Position numbers and translations under genes: made by a program. This document shows, piece by piece, positions 41,801-56,800 of a DNA stretch of 64,000 nucleotides (the first letter of the stretch is position 1; each line of letters starts with the position of its first letter). The stretch spans positions 1,445,422-1,509,421 of the forward strand of contig NW_008709220.1 of NCBI RefSeq assembly GCF_000327385.1, read 5' to 3'. Origin of the DNA: Lottia gigantea. Taxonomy: Eukaryota > Mollusca > Gastropoda > Lottiidae. The notes beneath the pieces were generated by a model. That model was given only the letters and a program-made list of their open reading frames with translations, searched no databases and was not told where the DNA came from.

Positions 41801-44800
41801 TTATATTAGTTTCAATAATTTTATCATTATACACAGAAATATTGTTATTATCAAAATATTGTTGACCTATTAAGTTGAGTATTTTTGAGTTTCTGTTTCT
41901 TAGAAGCTATCAACTTGCGTTGAATTGATGTTAAACATTGGTATGGTCTTTTTTGAGCCTCTCATATGGTATAACTGTTTATTAAATGATCAGTTCTGCT
42001 GTTTTATTTCCAGAGAGCTGAGTGAAATGTTGAGTAAGATTTACGATTTGCAAAATCAGAATCTTGAATTAATCGAAGAGAATTCTAAACTTCAACAGCA
42101 CCTGGATGTTCAAGAAGAAAATGTGGCCACAATGTCATTGGATAATAAAAACTTACAGAAGAAAGTTCAAAGGTATTTTCTTATGGCTTATGCTAGGCTC
42201 CTATTATAATATTTATTGTATATTACAGTAGGGTTTGCTTTTTCTTCTAGACACCTGATACCACTTTTCATTATGAAATACTTACTCACTTGTGATTGAT
42301 ATACTTCCTCATGTGAAAAACTGCTACCAATGTATTGCCAATATGTTGTTTGGATTTTGGGTTTCGTTTTGCGGTTTGGATCATTAGTACTTGGTTTATT
42401 GATAGCAGACAAGGCATTCTTACAGTGGTGTCACTCTAACCTCAAAATCTGAGCTTAGAGCTAATGATAAGTTAACAAGATTTAAAGTTTTGTTCCAAAA
42501 AATGGAAGCTTAAAGGTAATATCTAGTTCAAACCCACTCTAAACCTTATTTCAGCCTTCAGAATATCATGGAAGAACGAAATGAAATCCTGAGTGAAAAT
42601 GAAGAATTGAAAGTAAAAATATTAAATCTACAAGACACTAAGAAACATCTAGAAGACAGTATTATAAAGTTGGAGAAGGAGAATACAGAGCTAGATACAG
42701 AGGTGAAAAATACAGAGAATAAGGTCAGTTTCTGGTATTTATTCAACTGGAGCTTGGTTAGATTACTGTTTACATGTAGGATACTCCTTGAAAAAGTTTC
42801 CGTCATTGCACACTGCATTGCATTAGTGAAATTTTGATTACTATTGGTGACAAATAAACAAATTGTTGAGTGCCACTTCTTTAGCTCAGCTACTTCAAGA
42901 ATTGCCAATCTAGTGGCCTCCAGTCAGTGATGCATTGAAAGAGGGTGACATGGAAAAGGTGTCTAGTTGTTTGTATGGGACATAAACCAAGGCCCCAAAG
43001 GTACAGGCTGTGAAAGTTAAAGATAATTAACTTGTGGAAGTCAGAAAAAGAGCAAGCTAATCTCATTCTTTTGGCAAAATTTCCAAGCAGAGGTCAAAAG
43101 TAGGATGTTAACTCCATTTCATTTCTTTTCACCCAGATGCATTTACTAACAGAAGAACTAGAAGACTACAGACAAGAACACAATGATTTAACTCTATTAC
43201 TGTCAGAACAGAGAGAGACTAATATTAAACTAAGAGACGTGAAATTATTACAACAAACACAAATACAAGAGGTAAGTATTCAATATACAACAGAATGGTT
43301 TAACTCTATTACTGTCAGAACAGAGAGAGACTAATATTAAACTAAGAGAGGTGAAATTATTACAACAAACACAAATACAAGAGGTAGGTATTCAATATAC
43401 AACAGAATGATTTAACTCTATTACTATCAGAACAGAGAGAGACTAATATTAAACTAAGGGAGGTGAAATTATTACAACAAACACAAATACAAGAGGTAGG
43501 TATTCAATATACAACAGAATGATTTAACTCTATTACTATCAGAACAGAGAGAGACTAATATTAAACTAAGGGAGGTGAAATTATTACAACAAACACAAAT
43601 ACAAGAGGTAGGTATTCAATATACAACAGAATGATTTAACTCTATTACTATCAGAACAGAGAGAGACTAATATTAAACTAAGAGAGGGGAAATAAACTTC
43701 AATGATTCTTATAGAATTAAGTGTAGGATAAAACCTTGTTATTTCTCAGTTCCTTATTTGATGTTTATGCCTTAAAAGACATCTTAATTTGAAGATAATT
43801 TGATATGTTGAATCAAGTGTATATATTTCACAGATGTTCAATTCCGCACTTTTGTTGAAAATCCCCAAATATTTTATTACAATTGATGATCCATGAAGAA
43901 GCAAACCTGTAAGAGATGCTTGTTTATTGATAAACTTGAGATCATGTAAAATAAACTAGAATATTGAAATGATAAATATGGAGATTGTTTGTATGAAAAT
44001 GTAAAATATTCAATATATTTGTTTTTTGTAGAAAAGTGAGAAATTAGAGAAACTAGAAAATTATATTGAGGAGTTACATCAGATGAATGAGGTATGTCTT
44101 CCACCAGGTCTTATCTCTTGTATTATTACATGTATTTTTTTTATAGGATCAAACTGGTGAAGGATATGGTGGCTGACTTTACCTCTGGTATTTCATGTCT
44201 ATGCTCCTCAAGCAACGTTATTTGGACATAAATCCACCAATAGTATTTCAGAATACCCACATTGGCTTTTTGTAGTTATTGCACAAGGAACAAGCAATAT
44301 ATATTGTAAATCTGTGTTTAACATTATTTTATTTAAATGAGTGTTTGAGAGACAGCTATAATCTGCTGGTTGTTTTCTAGGATATAAGAGCTGATAAAAG
44401 TGGATTACAACAGGAATTGATTCAGGCTCAACATCATATTTTAAGGTACAGTCAGTCTTCATCTTTTGGAAAATTATATTACCAGTGATTGCTAGCAGCT
44501 GACAGCATTGAAGAGTATCTGATCAGTCACAGGATTTAGAAACTAGCCCTCAACTCTCTTGAAACAGGACCAAATTGAAGACACTTTTTTCATATTGTAA
44601 CCCCTAATTGGCAGAGGAGGCACAGGGGTTATACAGGCGAAGGTCTGTTCTCAAATCCTTTTCATATTATTTTGAATAAAAAATTGTTTATGATTTTTTT
44701 TATCCAGTTTAGAAAATGGTGAATTAAATCCTGAGAAAGAGGATATTGATGAAGAGGATTGTAGTATTTCTATACCCCCCACCCCCACAGCGTACTACCT

Positions 44801-47800
44801 ACCCACATCTACCCCAGTATCTAGTCTTTCTATACATACACAGCTATATAGAACAGTAAGTTTCATTAAAGCTACTCCCAAGAGCAACTTGCAAGTTATG
44901 CAGGTAACAGGGACTGACATGGCAAAAGCGTCTAGTCGTTCGGATGGGACAATAAACCGAGGCCCTTTATGCTACAGGGTGTGCACGTTAAAGATCCCTC
45001 GACAGTTGGACATCGAAAAAGAGCAAGCTAATGTCGCTCTCTTGGCAAAATTTCACTCATTGCAAAATCCATGACATTGCCCGTCTTCATTAGCCCACAA
45101 GGTGCGAAAAAGTAGGACGTAAAACTCCTTTCATTTATTTTTTTATTTTCCAGCTGGGCAGTAGTCCCCATCTTCCATCTCCATTATGTAATAAAGAAAT
45201 AGCTGATAGTTTAAGACAACTGGATAATCATTCTACTAGTAGTCTTGATGAAGAGTTATCCAGTATTTTAGATTCTGTTGAACATGTTAAAAACAAGCCT
45301 ACTATTGTCACAGAAACAGCCAAATTAGTAAGTAACAATTTTGATGTAAACAAATTTGAGAAGCGTAAAAAGATAAGATAAACCCTTGATTTGAAAGATT
45401 TTAGACAATGACTGATGAGATTGACTAACTAGCACCAGATGGTTTTTCTTTGCCAAGGGTCACAATGCGATACATATTGCTATATGGGGTAATGGGATAA
45501 AAAATTAACTTTTTATCTTCAAAGTTTCTATATATATTAATGTATAACTTTATAACTGTGATATTTGGTTATATAGTTGATAGAAGTGGTTAGCATCCAC
45601 TGTCTTATAAATAGTTTCTATATATATTAATTTATAACTTTATAACTGTGATATTTGGTAAAATAGTTGATAGAAGTGTTTAGTGTCCACTGTCTTATAA
45701 ATAGTTTCTATATATATTAATGTATAACTTTATAACTGTGATATTTGGTAATATAGTTGATAGAAGTGGTTAGCATCCACTGTCTTATAAATAGTTTCTA
45801 TATATATTAATTTATAACTTTATAACTGTGATATTTGGTTATATAATTGATAGAAGTGGTTAGCATCCACTGTCTTATAAATAGTTTCTATATATATTAA
45901 TTTATAACTTTATAACTGTGATATTTGCGAATATAGTTGATAGAAGTGGTTAATGTCCACTGTCTTATAAATAGTTTCTATATATATTAATTTATAACTT
46001 TATGACTGTGATATTTGGTAATATAATTGATAGAAGTGGTTAGCATCCACTGTCTTATAAATAGTTTCTATATATATTAATTTATAACTTTATAACTGTG
46101 ATATTTGGTAATATAGTTGATAGAAGTGGTTAATGTCCACTGTCTTATAAATAGTTTCTATATATAATAATTTATAACTTTATAACTGTGATATTTGGTA
46201 ATATAATTGATAGAAGTGGTTAGCATCCACTGTCTTCTAAATAGTTTCTATATATATTAATTTATAACTTTATAACTGTGATATTTGGTAATATAGTTGA
46301 TAGAAGTGGTTAATGTCCACTGTCTTATAAATAGTTTCTATATATATTAATTTATAACTTTATAACTGTGATATTTGGTAATATAGTTGATAGAAGTGGT
46401 TAGCATCCACTGTCTTATAAATAGTTTCTATATATATTAATGTATAACTTTATAACTGTGATATTTGGTTATATAGTTGATAGAAGTGGTTAGCATCCAC
46501 TGTCTTATAAATAGTTTCTATATATATTAATTTATAACTTTATAACTGATATTTGGTAATATAGTTGATAGAAGTGGTTAATGTCCACTGTCTTATAAAT
46601 AGTTTCTATATATATTAATTTATAACTTTATGACTGTGATATTTGGTAATATAATTGATAGAAGTGGTTAGCATCCACTGTCTTATAAATAGTTTCTATA
46701 TATATTAATTTATAACTTTATAACTGTGATATTCGGTAATATAGTTGATAGAAGTGGTTAATGTCCACTGTCTTATAAATAGTTTCTATATATATTAATG
46801 TATAACTTTATAACTGTGATATTTGGTTATATAGTTGATAGAAGTGGTTAGCATCCACTGTCTTATAAATAGTTTCTATATATATTAATTTATAACTTTA
46901 TAACTGTGATATTTGGTAATATAGTTGATAGAAGTGGTTAATGTCCACTGTCTTATAAATAGTTTCTATATATATTAATTTATAACTTTATAACTGTGAT
47001 ATTTGGTAATATAATTGATAGAAGTGGTTAGCATCCACTGTCTTATAAATAGTTTCTATATATATTAATTTATAACTTTATAACTGATATTTGGTAATAT
47101 AGTTGATAGAAGTGGTTAATGTCCACTGTCTTATAAATAGTTTCTATATATATTAATTTATAACTTTATAACTGTGATATTTGGTAATATAATTGATAGA
47201 AGTGGTTAGCATCCATTGTCTTATAAAAAGTTTCTAACAATTTCAGTGAAAAAAATTGTTTTATCTAACACAACTTAAAAAATTTTGCAAGGCATTAGCT
47301 TGCTCTTTTCGATTTCCAACTTTAACGTGCACAGCCTGTAGCACACAGGGCCTCAGTTTTTTGCCTTTTTTTCAAATGAACATTGTTTTCCCTGTAGTTG
47401 TCAAGATCAAGAGAAAAGAGGGAAGAGTTCCTACGAGAAATTGATGACCTACTTAACTCCCCTCCAGAATTAGAGAAATACAAGGCAGATAACTCTAGTC
47501 AAGATTTACTGACTAGGTAAGTTGTAGAACATGCTCTGTTCACAGTCAGATAGGAATTAATGTTGATCTTAATATTGCTATGGATAAGTTCAAGACAACA
47601 GCGAAATTTCTTGCTTTATTCTATTCTTTATTTATATTGAGTGGTCAATATCTTTCATGAATGTAAAAGACTGTTGGGTTGATTTAATGGGACAGGATCA
47701 CCATCTATTTAACCAGTCGTTCTTTAGTCTCAGAATCAGGAATATTTTGAGCTAAGCTAATCAGTAAGACTCTTCACAGCTCACAGTCAGAATTTGAGAC

Positions 47801-50800
47801 TTCAAATCCATGTGTGTCCAGAATTATCTGCGTTGATGAGTCGTCTTTTCTTGAAACATTGCCAAATATAGAAAAGACATATATAGAAATAGTGAGTAAA
47901 ATTCCTAGTTTGAGATATTTTTGAAGGAATTATGCAATTTCCATGCAGTTCTAGTATTTCTGAAGACTATTTATATATATTCAAGACTCAAATCAACCAT
48001 TTAGAATGACAAACCTGTCCCTTTAAATCAGTTTGTGTTGTTTTTTGAGGAATTGATTTATTTTCAATTTTTTCAGAAATACACAGATAGTTGAAATCCT
48101 GAAAGTTCTAAAAGGTAATATAATAATGATAATCCTAAAACTTGACAAATATCAATTTCACTTGATAAAATATTAAAATATCAAAATATTTCAAAATTAA
48201 AAATTTGTTTAAAAGAACGTTGATGTATAGATGTCACTTTTGTGATTTCTGGCGCTTGTTAAAACTTTGTTGAAACATTTTCTCAATTTCATGGACATTT
48301 CGTAAAATAGTCTCTCCATAAATATAAACTGTCTTACTCTCTATAGAGTCATTTTCCTTAACAACACTTGAGAGTCCCATCATTTCTACTAAGTGAAATC
48401 TTTGGTACCAAGAAATGAGTGTCCAATAAAAAGAGAGTTTTCACCGTATTTGAATTTTTTTCAGAAGAGAATGAGAGATTAAGAAGTTTGAATGATCAAT
48501 CATTAGAAAGTTTATTAAACACAGAGAAAGATATAGATACAACGTATGATAACAGAATAATAGTACTGAAAGATACCTTGATAGACGAACGTAAACAACA
48601 TCAATTTACAGCTTCACAGGTAAAATGCTTTTTCAGGTTTTCATTGGGCAGTCAATTTGACATATCCCTTGGGCATTGTAACTGTATATTGGATTGTGGG
48701 ATATTACCAATGAATCTATGATACAATATATGTACAAACGATCCGAAACTCGAAATCCAAAAGAACAGTTTGGCAAAACATAGGAAATGAAATGAATGGA
48801 GTTTTACGTCCTACTTTGGCAAAACATAGGAAGCAGTATTTGAATCATAAATGAGTAAGTATATCATAATGAGAAGTGTTATCTATCTAGTGGTGTTTAG
48901 AAGAGTAAGCATACCCTGTCTGGCACCACACCTGTCTATCATATATATGACCAAATCTAATTTTTTAACCAATCTTGATGAAACTTTGTATGGGTGTATA
49001 TGATTAAGGAAAATTAAATCAAAATTTTTGTTGACCCTTGAACCTAGAGTAATTTAAAGAGCAGGTTATAAAGACTATTTACACAAATTCAAGACCCACA
49101 TCAATCCCTGAAATTGGGGTCCCTTTAAGACATCTTTTCCACTTGATAAAAATGGAAACATGTCTAATATTTCAGTTAAAAACAGTAGAAGACAATCTGA
49201 AACAGAAGGTAGAAGAAATAGAAACTAAACAGACATATTTAGAGTCTTTAGAAATGATCAAGTCACAGCTACAGGAACAGAATGAACAGCTTAAAAGGTC
49301 AGTTAATTTCATTTGAGAACAGACTGTAGCTCAATTGGTTAGAGTGTTGAAATCTTGATGTAATTTTCTTGGTTAGTCTACATCCAACAAATGTTGGTTT
49401 TTGTGGGTTCTAATTTGGATTGTCATGTGAAAGTCTGGTGACATCTTTCCACGTATTTCCAGTCAACCAACTGTAAATGGTTACAGAATTTGGGTAAGAA
49501 AAATGACAAAAGTTTTATAATCGACTACAAGGTAGATAGGATCCTAGCTAATTTAGATTGATATCCTATTTTTTTCCCTTTGTATATGCCCATATATGAA
49601 TGCAGATATATTGCATGCATTGAGGCTATCAGAAATACAGAGTTATTGCCCTTGTTAAAATATTAACTTCAATTGAAATTAATTAAAATGTAATATCTTA
49701 TTGCCCAGCAAAATTTCACAATTTTAGTTTCTTGATTTTAATTTTATCCTCCAACAATCAGATACAGAGTTATTGCCCTTGTTAATAAAGCAAGTTTTTG
49801 ACTTTGATAATAATTTAAGTTATAAGTTCAAATATGACATAATAATTCAATACCCCAGTAAAATATCAACTGTTAAGTATCTGATGTAAATTAATAATGA
49901 GTTATTGCCCTTGTTAACAATAACAATAATTAATATTAATCTAGAAATAAATCAAAATATGACACAATTATCTAATAACTCAATAAAATATCAACTGTTT
50001 AGTTTCTGATGTAAATTAGCAAGGAGATACAGAGTTATTGCCCTTGTCAACAATAATTAATGATTAATCTAAAAATAAATCGAAATATAACTAAATGATC
50101 TAATAACCCAATAAATATCGACAGTTTAGTTTCTTGACTTTCCGTGGAATTTCTCACGGCCGTTCTGGTTGTTTCTCTCCATGACGTTAATCAATAAACT
50201 TACTCCCCTCCTAACTGAAGAGTTCTAACTGACTACAGTGAAGGTTATTACCAGATTATCTTAGGAAGGAAGACTGGATTTTAACAGGAATATTGTGAAG
50301 GATTAAGTGTTTCCCGTATGATTTTATTCTATGGATTATGTATTGTGTTTCCTATGAGAGGTTTGATTCTATTGTAAAATGTTCTGTATTTGTTTTGAAT
50401 ATGGATATTTCATTTGTGATATTTCTAGGAAGGGATGATTTAAGACGTTTGTAAAAGTGCAATATTGTTTTTTTTGTAGAATTTTGTGTATTGTGTATTT
50501 TTCTGTGAGAAGTTTGATTCATTATAGATAAGTAATAGAGTTTTTGAATTGGAAGTTAAGGAGTTTCTATGTCTAGTGAAACATTGTCTGGTTGTGAGTC
50601 TAAGATGTGTTTGTTAAAATACAAGAGTTGTGTAATATTTCTTATTAAAAACACTCTTTATGATGACATTTAAAGATAATTTCAGTATTATGTGGGGACA
50701 TTTTCACTTTTCTTTGGGGACATTTGATGTGTCACAGCCAGTCACATGCTGTGAAAAATAAAAACTTTCCAACTACCCTCTCTGCTCCCCCCTGTGGCTC

Positions 50801-53800
50801 TGCATGCTATGCATGAGATATGTTGCAATATATTTCAGATTATAAAATAATGTAAGGTTTTGCATGTAGCATGCTACTGCCACTAAGATCGGCACCCACG
50901 GGCGCCAACATAGAACATTCATAACACAATAAATGATATTTACATTTATAAAATAAAACAAAGACATATAGGCTAAGACAGAAACATAATATGATAATAT
51001 TCAAGCAATAAACTGTTACCCTATGGCAGTTATGGTTGTATATCAGGACAAAGGTTGGCTGGAAAATTGAATAAATGCATATTATGGTGATATAAACGCC
51101 ACATGAATTTGTATTAGTTCAATGGAAAAAATAATAGCTAATATAAATATAACAACATAATGCATAGCATAATATGTATAATCACATCAGAACAACAGAC
51201 TAACAAACATGTCATATTTTCTGCTTCTGCAAACATACTCTTTATAAATGATTTGACTGATGTTTGAGTAAGGAGTTGTTCAACAGTAGTACACCAGAAT
51301 CACATAGAATCAATATTCTTAAACTCTATTCTAGATACAAGTCAATAATTAGGCTCACAATGTAACTTTAGAATTATGTCAAGTTTGGTTTCTATTGTCG
51401 TTACTTGCCCTTTTCTTGATATAGATCTACAGTGTCTGGTAGTTCGTTGAGTAACTGTTAGCAACAAGGTTAGGCAAAACTTTCCCTTGATTGTTGACTA
51501 AGGTATGACAGCCAACAACAAACTCTCCTGATTTTACATAAACTAGCTTAGTTAAGACCCTGGGATATCCTAGAAACAGTGTTAGAAGTTAAGACCCTGG
51601 GATATCCTAGAAACAGTGTTAGAAGTTAAGACCCTAGGATATCCTAGAAGATATCCTAGAAACAGTGTTAGAGGTTAAGACCCTGGGATATCCTAGAAAC
51701 AGTGTTAGCAGTTAAGACCCTGGGATATCCTACAATCAGTGTTAAAAGTTAAGACCCTAGAATATCCTAGAAACAGTGTTAGAGGTTAAGACCCTGGGAT
51801 ATCCTAGAAACAGTGTTAGAAGTTAAGACCCTGGGATATCCTAGAAACAGTGTTAGAAGTTAAGACCCTAGGATATCCTAGAAACAGTGTTAGAAGTTAA
51901 GACCCTGGGATATCCTAGAAACAGTGTTTGAAGCAGTGTTAAAAGTTAAGACCCTGGGATATCCTAGAAACAGTGTTAGAAGTTAAGACCCTAGGATATC
52001 CTAGAAACAGTGTTAGAAGTTAAGAACCTAGGATATCCTAGAAACAGTGTTAAAAGTTAAGACCCTGGGATATCCTAGAAACAGTGTTTGAAGCAGTGTT
52101 AAAAGTTAAGACCCTGGGATATCCTAGAAACATTGTTAAAAGTTAAGACCCTAAGATATCCTAGAAACAGTGTTAGAAGTTAAGACCTGGGGATATCCTA
52201 GAAACAGTGTTAGAAATAAGAACCCTAGGATATCTTAGAAACAGTGTCAGAGCCCCATGGAAGCAATTTTAACAATTTATTTTCAATTAACATGTAGAGG
52301 GAGGCAAAAATTTAAAATATCTTCAGTTGAATTTTAGCAGAATTGACATTATCATTGATATAGATATAAAAATATTATTATTTCAAACTGAAGACTGTTT
52401 CATTGATAAAATTTCTGATAAAAATAAAAAATGATATTTCTTGGTTTACGGTCAATGATCAATAAGATATCTATATCTCAGATTCTCGTATAAGATTTTA
52501 TATTCTAAACTTATTGATTTTACTCAATTTAATTCCAGATAGTCTGTAATAGAGCTGGTGCTTGAGAATTGTAGTTTTGTTATACACCTACGTTAAACTT
52601 GGCATAAATGTTGATTATAGTTTAAAGGTTGCTAGTCCAGAAATTATAATAGAAAAACTTTGAAAATGTATTTTATTGAAAAATCAACCAATAAAAAAAT
52701 GAACTGAAAACCCTTTTTGTAAGAAATATCTAAGGATAAAAATACCTGATATTGATTCTAACACTTTTACTGATATTGATACTGATATTGATACTGATAT
52801 TGATACTGATATTGATATTGATATTGATACTGATATTGATATTGATATTGATATTGACACTGATATTGATACTGATATTGATACTGACACTGATATTGAT
52901 ATTGATACTGATATTGATATTGATATTGATACTGATATTGATACTGATATTGATATTGATATTGATATTGATACTGATATTGATATTGATATTGATATTG
53001 ATACTGATATTGATATTGATATTGATACTGATATTGATACTGATATTGATATTGATATTGATATTGATACTGATATTGATATTGATATTGATATTGACAC
53101 TGATATTGATACTGATATTGATACTGACACTGATATTGATATTGATACTGATATTGATATTGATACTGATATTGATATTGATATTGATATTGATATTGAC
53201 ACTGATATTGATACTGATATTGATACTGACACTGATATTGATATTGATATTGATACTGATATTGATACTGATATTGATACTGATATTGATACTGATATTG
53301 ATACTGATATTGATACTGATATTGATATTGATACTGATACTGATACTGATATTGATACTGATATTGATACTGATACTGATACTGATACTGATATTGATAC
53401 TGATATTGATACTGATACTGATATTGATACTGATACTGATACTGATATTGATACTGATATTGATATTGATTCTAATACTGATATTNNNNNNNNNNNNNNN
53501 NNNNNNNNNNNNNNNNNNNNNNNNNNNNNNNNNNNNNNNNNNNNNNNNNNNNNNNNNNNNNNNNNNNNNNNNNNNNNNNNNNNNNNNNNNNNNNNNNNNN
53601 NNNNNNNNNNNNNNNNNNNNNNNNNNNNNNNNNNNNNNNNNNNNNNNNNNNNNNNNNNNNNNNNNNNNNNNNNNNNNNNNNNNNNNNNNNNNNNNNNNNN
53701 NNNNNNNNNNNNNNNNNNNNNNNNNNNNNNNNNNNNNNNNNNNNNNNNNNNNNNNNNNNNNNNNNNNNNNNNNNNNNNNNNNNNNNNNNNNNNNNNNNNN

Positions 53801-56800
53801 NNNNNNNNNNNNNNNNNNNNNNNNNNNNNNNNNNNNNNNNNNNNNNNNNNNNNNNNNNNNNNNNNNNNNNNNNNNNNNNNNNNNNNNNNNNNNNNNNNNN
53901 NNNNNNNNNNNNNNNNNNNNNNNNNNNNNNNNNNNNNNNNNNNNNNNNNNNNNNNNNNNNNNNNNNNNNNNNNNNNNNNNNNNNNNNNNNNNNNNNNNNN
54001 NNNNNNNNNNNNNNNNNNNNNNNNNNNNNNNNNNNNNNNNNNNNNNNNNNNNNNNNNNNNNNNNNNNNNNNNNNNNNNNNNNNNNNNNNNNNNNNNNNNN
54101 NNNNNNNNNNNNNNNNNNNNNNNNNNNNNNNNNNNNNNNNNNNNNNNNNNNNNNNNNNNNNNNNNNNNNNNNNNNNNNNNNNNNNNNNNNNNNNNNNNNN
54201 NNNNNNNNNNNNNNNNNNNNNNNNNNNNNNNNNNNNNNNNNNNNNNNNNNNNNNNNNNNNNNNNNNNNNNNNNNNNNNNNNNNNNNNNNNNNNNNNNNNN
54301 NNNNNNNNNNNNNNNNNNNNNNNNNNNNNNNNNNNNNNNNNNNNNNNNNNNNNNNNNNNNNNNNNNNNNNNNNNNNNNNNNNNNNNNNNNNNNNNNNNNN
54401 NNNNNNNNNNNNNNNNNNNNNNTACTGATATTGATATTGATACTGATATTGATATTGATATTGATACTGATATTGATATTGATATTGATAATGATACTGA
54501 CACTGACATTGATACTGATATTGATACTGATATTGATACTGATATTGATATTGATACTGATATTGATATTGATACTGATATTGATACTGATACTGATATT
54601 GATACTGATATTGATACTGATATTGATACTGATATTGATATTGATACTGATATTGACACTGATACTGATACTGATACTGATATTGATACTAATACTGATA
54701 TTGATCTTGATACTAATACTGATATTGATCTTGATACTGATATTGATATTGATACTGATACTGATACTGATATTGATACTGATATTGATACTGATATTGA
54801 TATTGATACTGATATTGATACTGATATTGATATTGATACTGATACTAAGATTGATACTAAGATTGATATTGATACTGATATTGATATTGATACTGATATT
54901 GATACTGATATTGATATTGATACTGATACTAAGATTGATACTGATATTGATACTGATATTGATACTGATATTGATATTGATACTGATACTGATATTGATA
55001 TTGATATTGACACTGATACTGATATTGATATTGATCTGATAATGATATTGATATTGATATTGATACTGATATTGATACTGATATTGACACTGATATTGAT
55101 ACTAAGATTGATACTAAGATTGATACTGATATTGATACTGATACTGATACTGATACTGATATTAATATTGATATTGATACTGATATTGATATTGACACTG
55201 ATAATGATCTGATATTGATATTGATATTGATATTGATCTGGTAATGATATTGATACTGATATTGATACTGATATTGATCTGGTAATGATATTGATACTGA
55301 TATTGATACTGATATTGATACTGATATTGACACTGATATCGATATTGACACTGATATTGATATTGATATTGATACATATACTGATATTGATATTGATACT
55401 GATATTGATACTGATATTGATACTGATATTGATACTGATACTGATATTGATACTGATATTGACACTGATATTGATACTGATATTGATACTGATACTGATA
55501 TTGATACTGATATTGATATTGACACTGATATTGATATTGATACTGATATTGACACTGATATTGATACTGATATTGATACTAAGATTGATACTGATATTGA
55601 TACTGATATTGATACTGATATTGATACTGATATTGATACTGATATTGAAAGAGACATTTTGATGGAAAATAAAATCTTATTATAAATAAAATTATTGAAA
55701 AATCAACCAATAAAAATATAACCATTTTTATGTTTAATAATATTACAATGTTTAAATGATTGTTCTCTCGTCTTTATTTAAGTTGTATAAATAGAATAAA
55801 ATGATATTTTTAAAGAAAAAATATTGATGAGCTATATTTAGTTGAAGGTTTAAAGTTATTCTGTGTCTGAGTAGGTGATAAAACTATACTATTTATATAT
55901 CTAGAATATCTCATATTCTGTCTAGTTATTGATTGATTCTCTCCAGTTTCCCAATTTTATATTTTTTTTTATTTTACTCTCTCTAGTTTTATCTCTTTTC
56001 ATCAGATATCGGTTGATTTCATTCTAAATTCTTGAGGCTTTATATCTCTTTGTAAAGAGGTTTTCTAAACTATTTATATCAAGGATTTTCACCATTGTAA
56101 TTTTTATACGCCCACATGGAAATGTATTGATGAGATCTCAGTAAAGCTTAAAATTAGTAACAATAGAATGAAAGGTTTCGCAGTTATTGCCCTTGATTTT
56201 GAAAGAAACAAGTCAGTCGATTTTGACTTGTAGGCACGATACAGATTACAGTTTTTATTCAATCTTAATTAAACATGGCATGTGTGTATATATTGATGAG
56301 ATCTTGGTCTAGTTCAAATAGGTAAAAAGCACATGAACGGTTTCAGAGTTATTGCCCTTGTGTGTATGTCAATGAGACCTTGTTCATATTCATGTTCATG
56401 ACCTTTGATAATAATTTGATATGCTGTTTTTGAGGTTTTGCCTTGACTTATAAATAGTTTACAAATTATTTCAAAATTCATAATTAAGCCACTTTATAAA
56501 GACTTAGTTTATAAATTCTGACAGCTGGTAGTTGGCGTATATCACCTTGCCTGACAAGCTATCTTTGTCAAATGTCTGTGGTTCTTGCAATTTCACAAAA
56601 AACGAAACATTTTATCTCAAAAGCTATTAGATATTATCTACAGCTTTCCTATAAAGGTGTCATGTTCGGTTAAACATTACTTTATTTACAAAAACCACAG
56701 AAATGTGACTGAAAATTGGAATATGCAAAGAGAAGCCGTAAAGCTCAGATACACATATAAAGCTAGAAAACCTCTTTGTCAACTTTACAACCACTTTATT

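Noticed and set aside
44889-45074. Small open frame in the KASH5-like gene
   Set aside because: It is wholly inside a SINE copy and mirrors the equally spurious frame in the SINE at 8283-8534.
52684-55662. Very long open frames on both strands (Ile-Leu, Ser-Ile/Val, Tyr-Gln polymers)
   Set aside because: They come from a hexamer microsatellite that lacks stops in several frames, and part of it is unresolved N.
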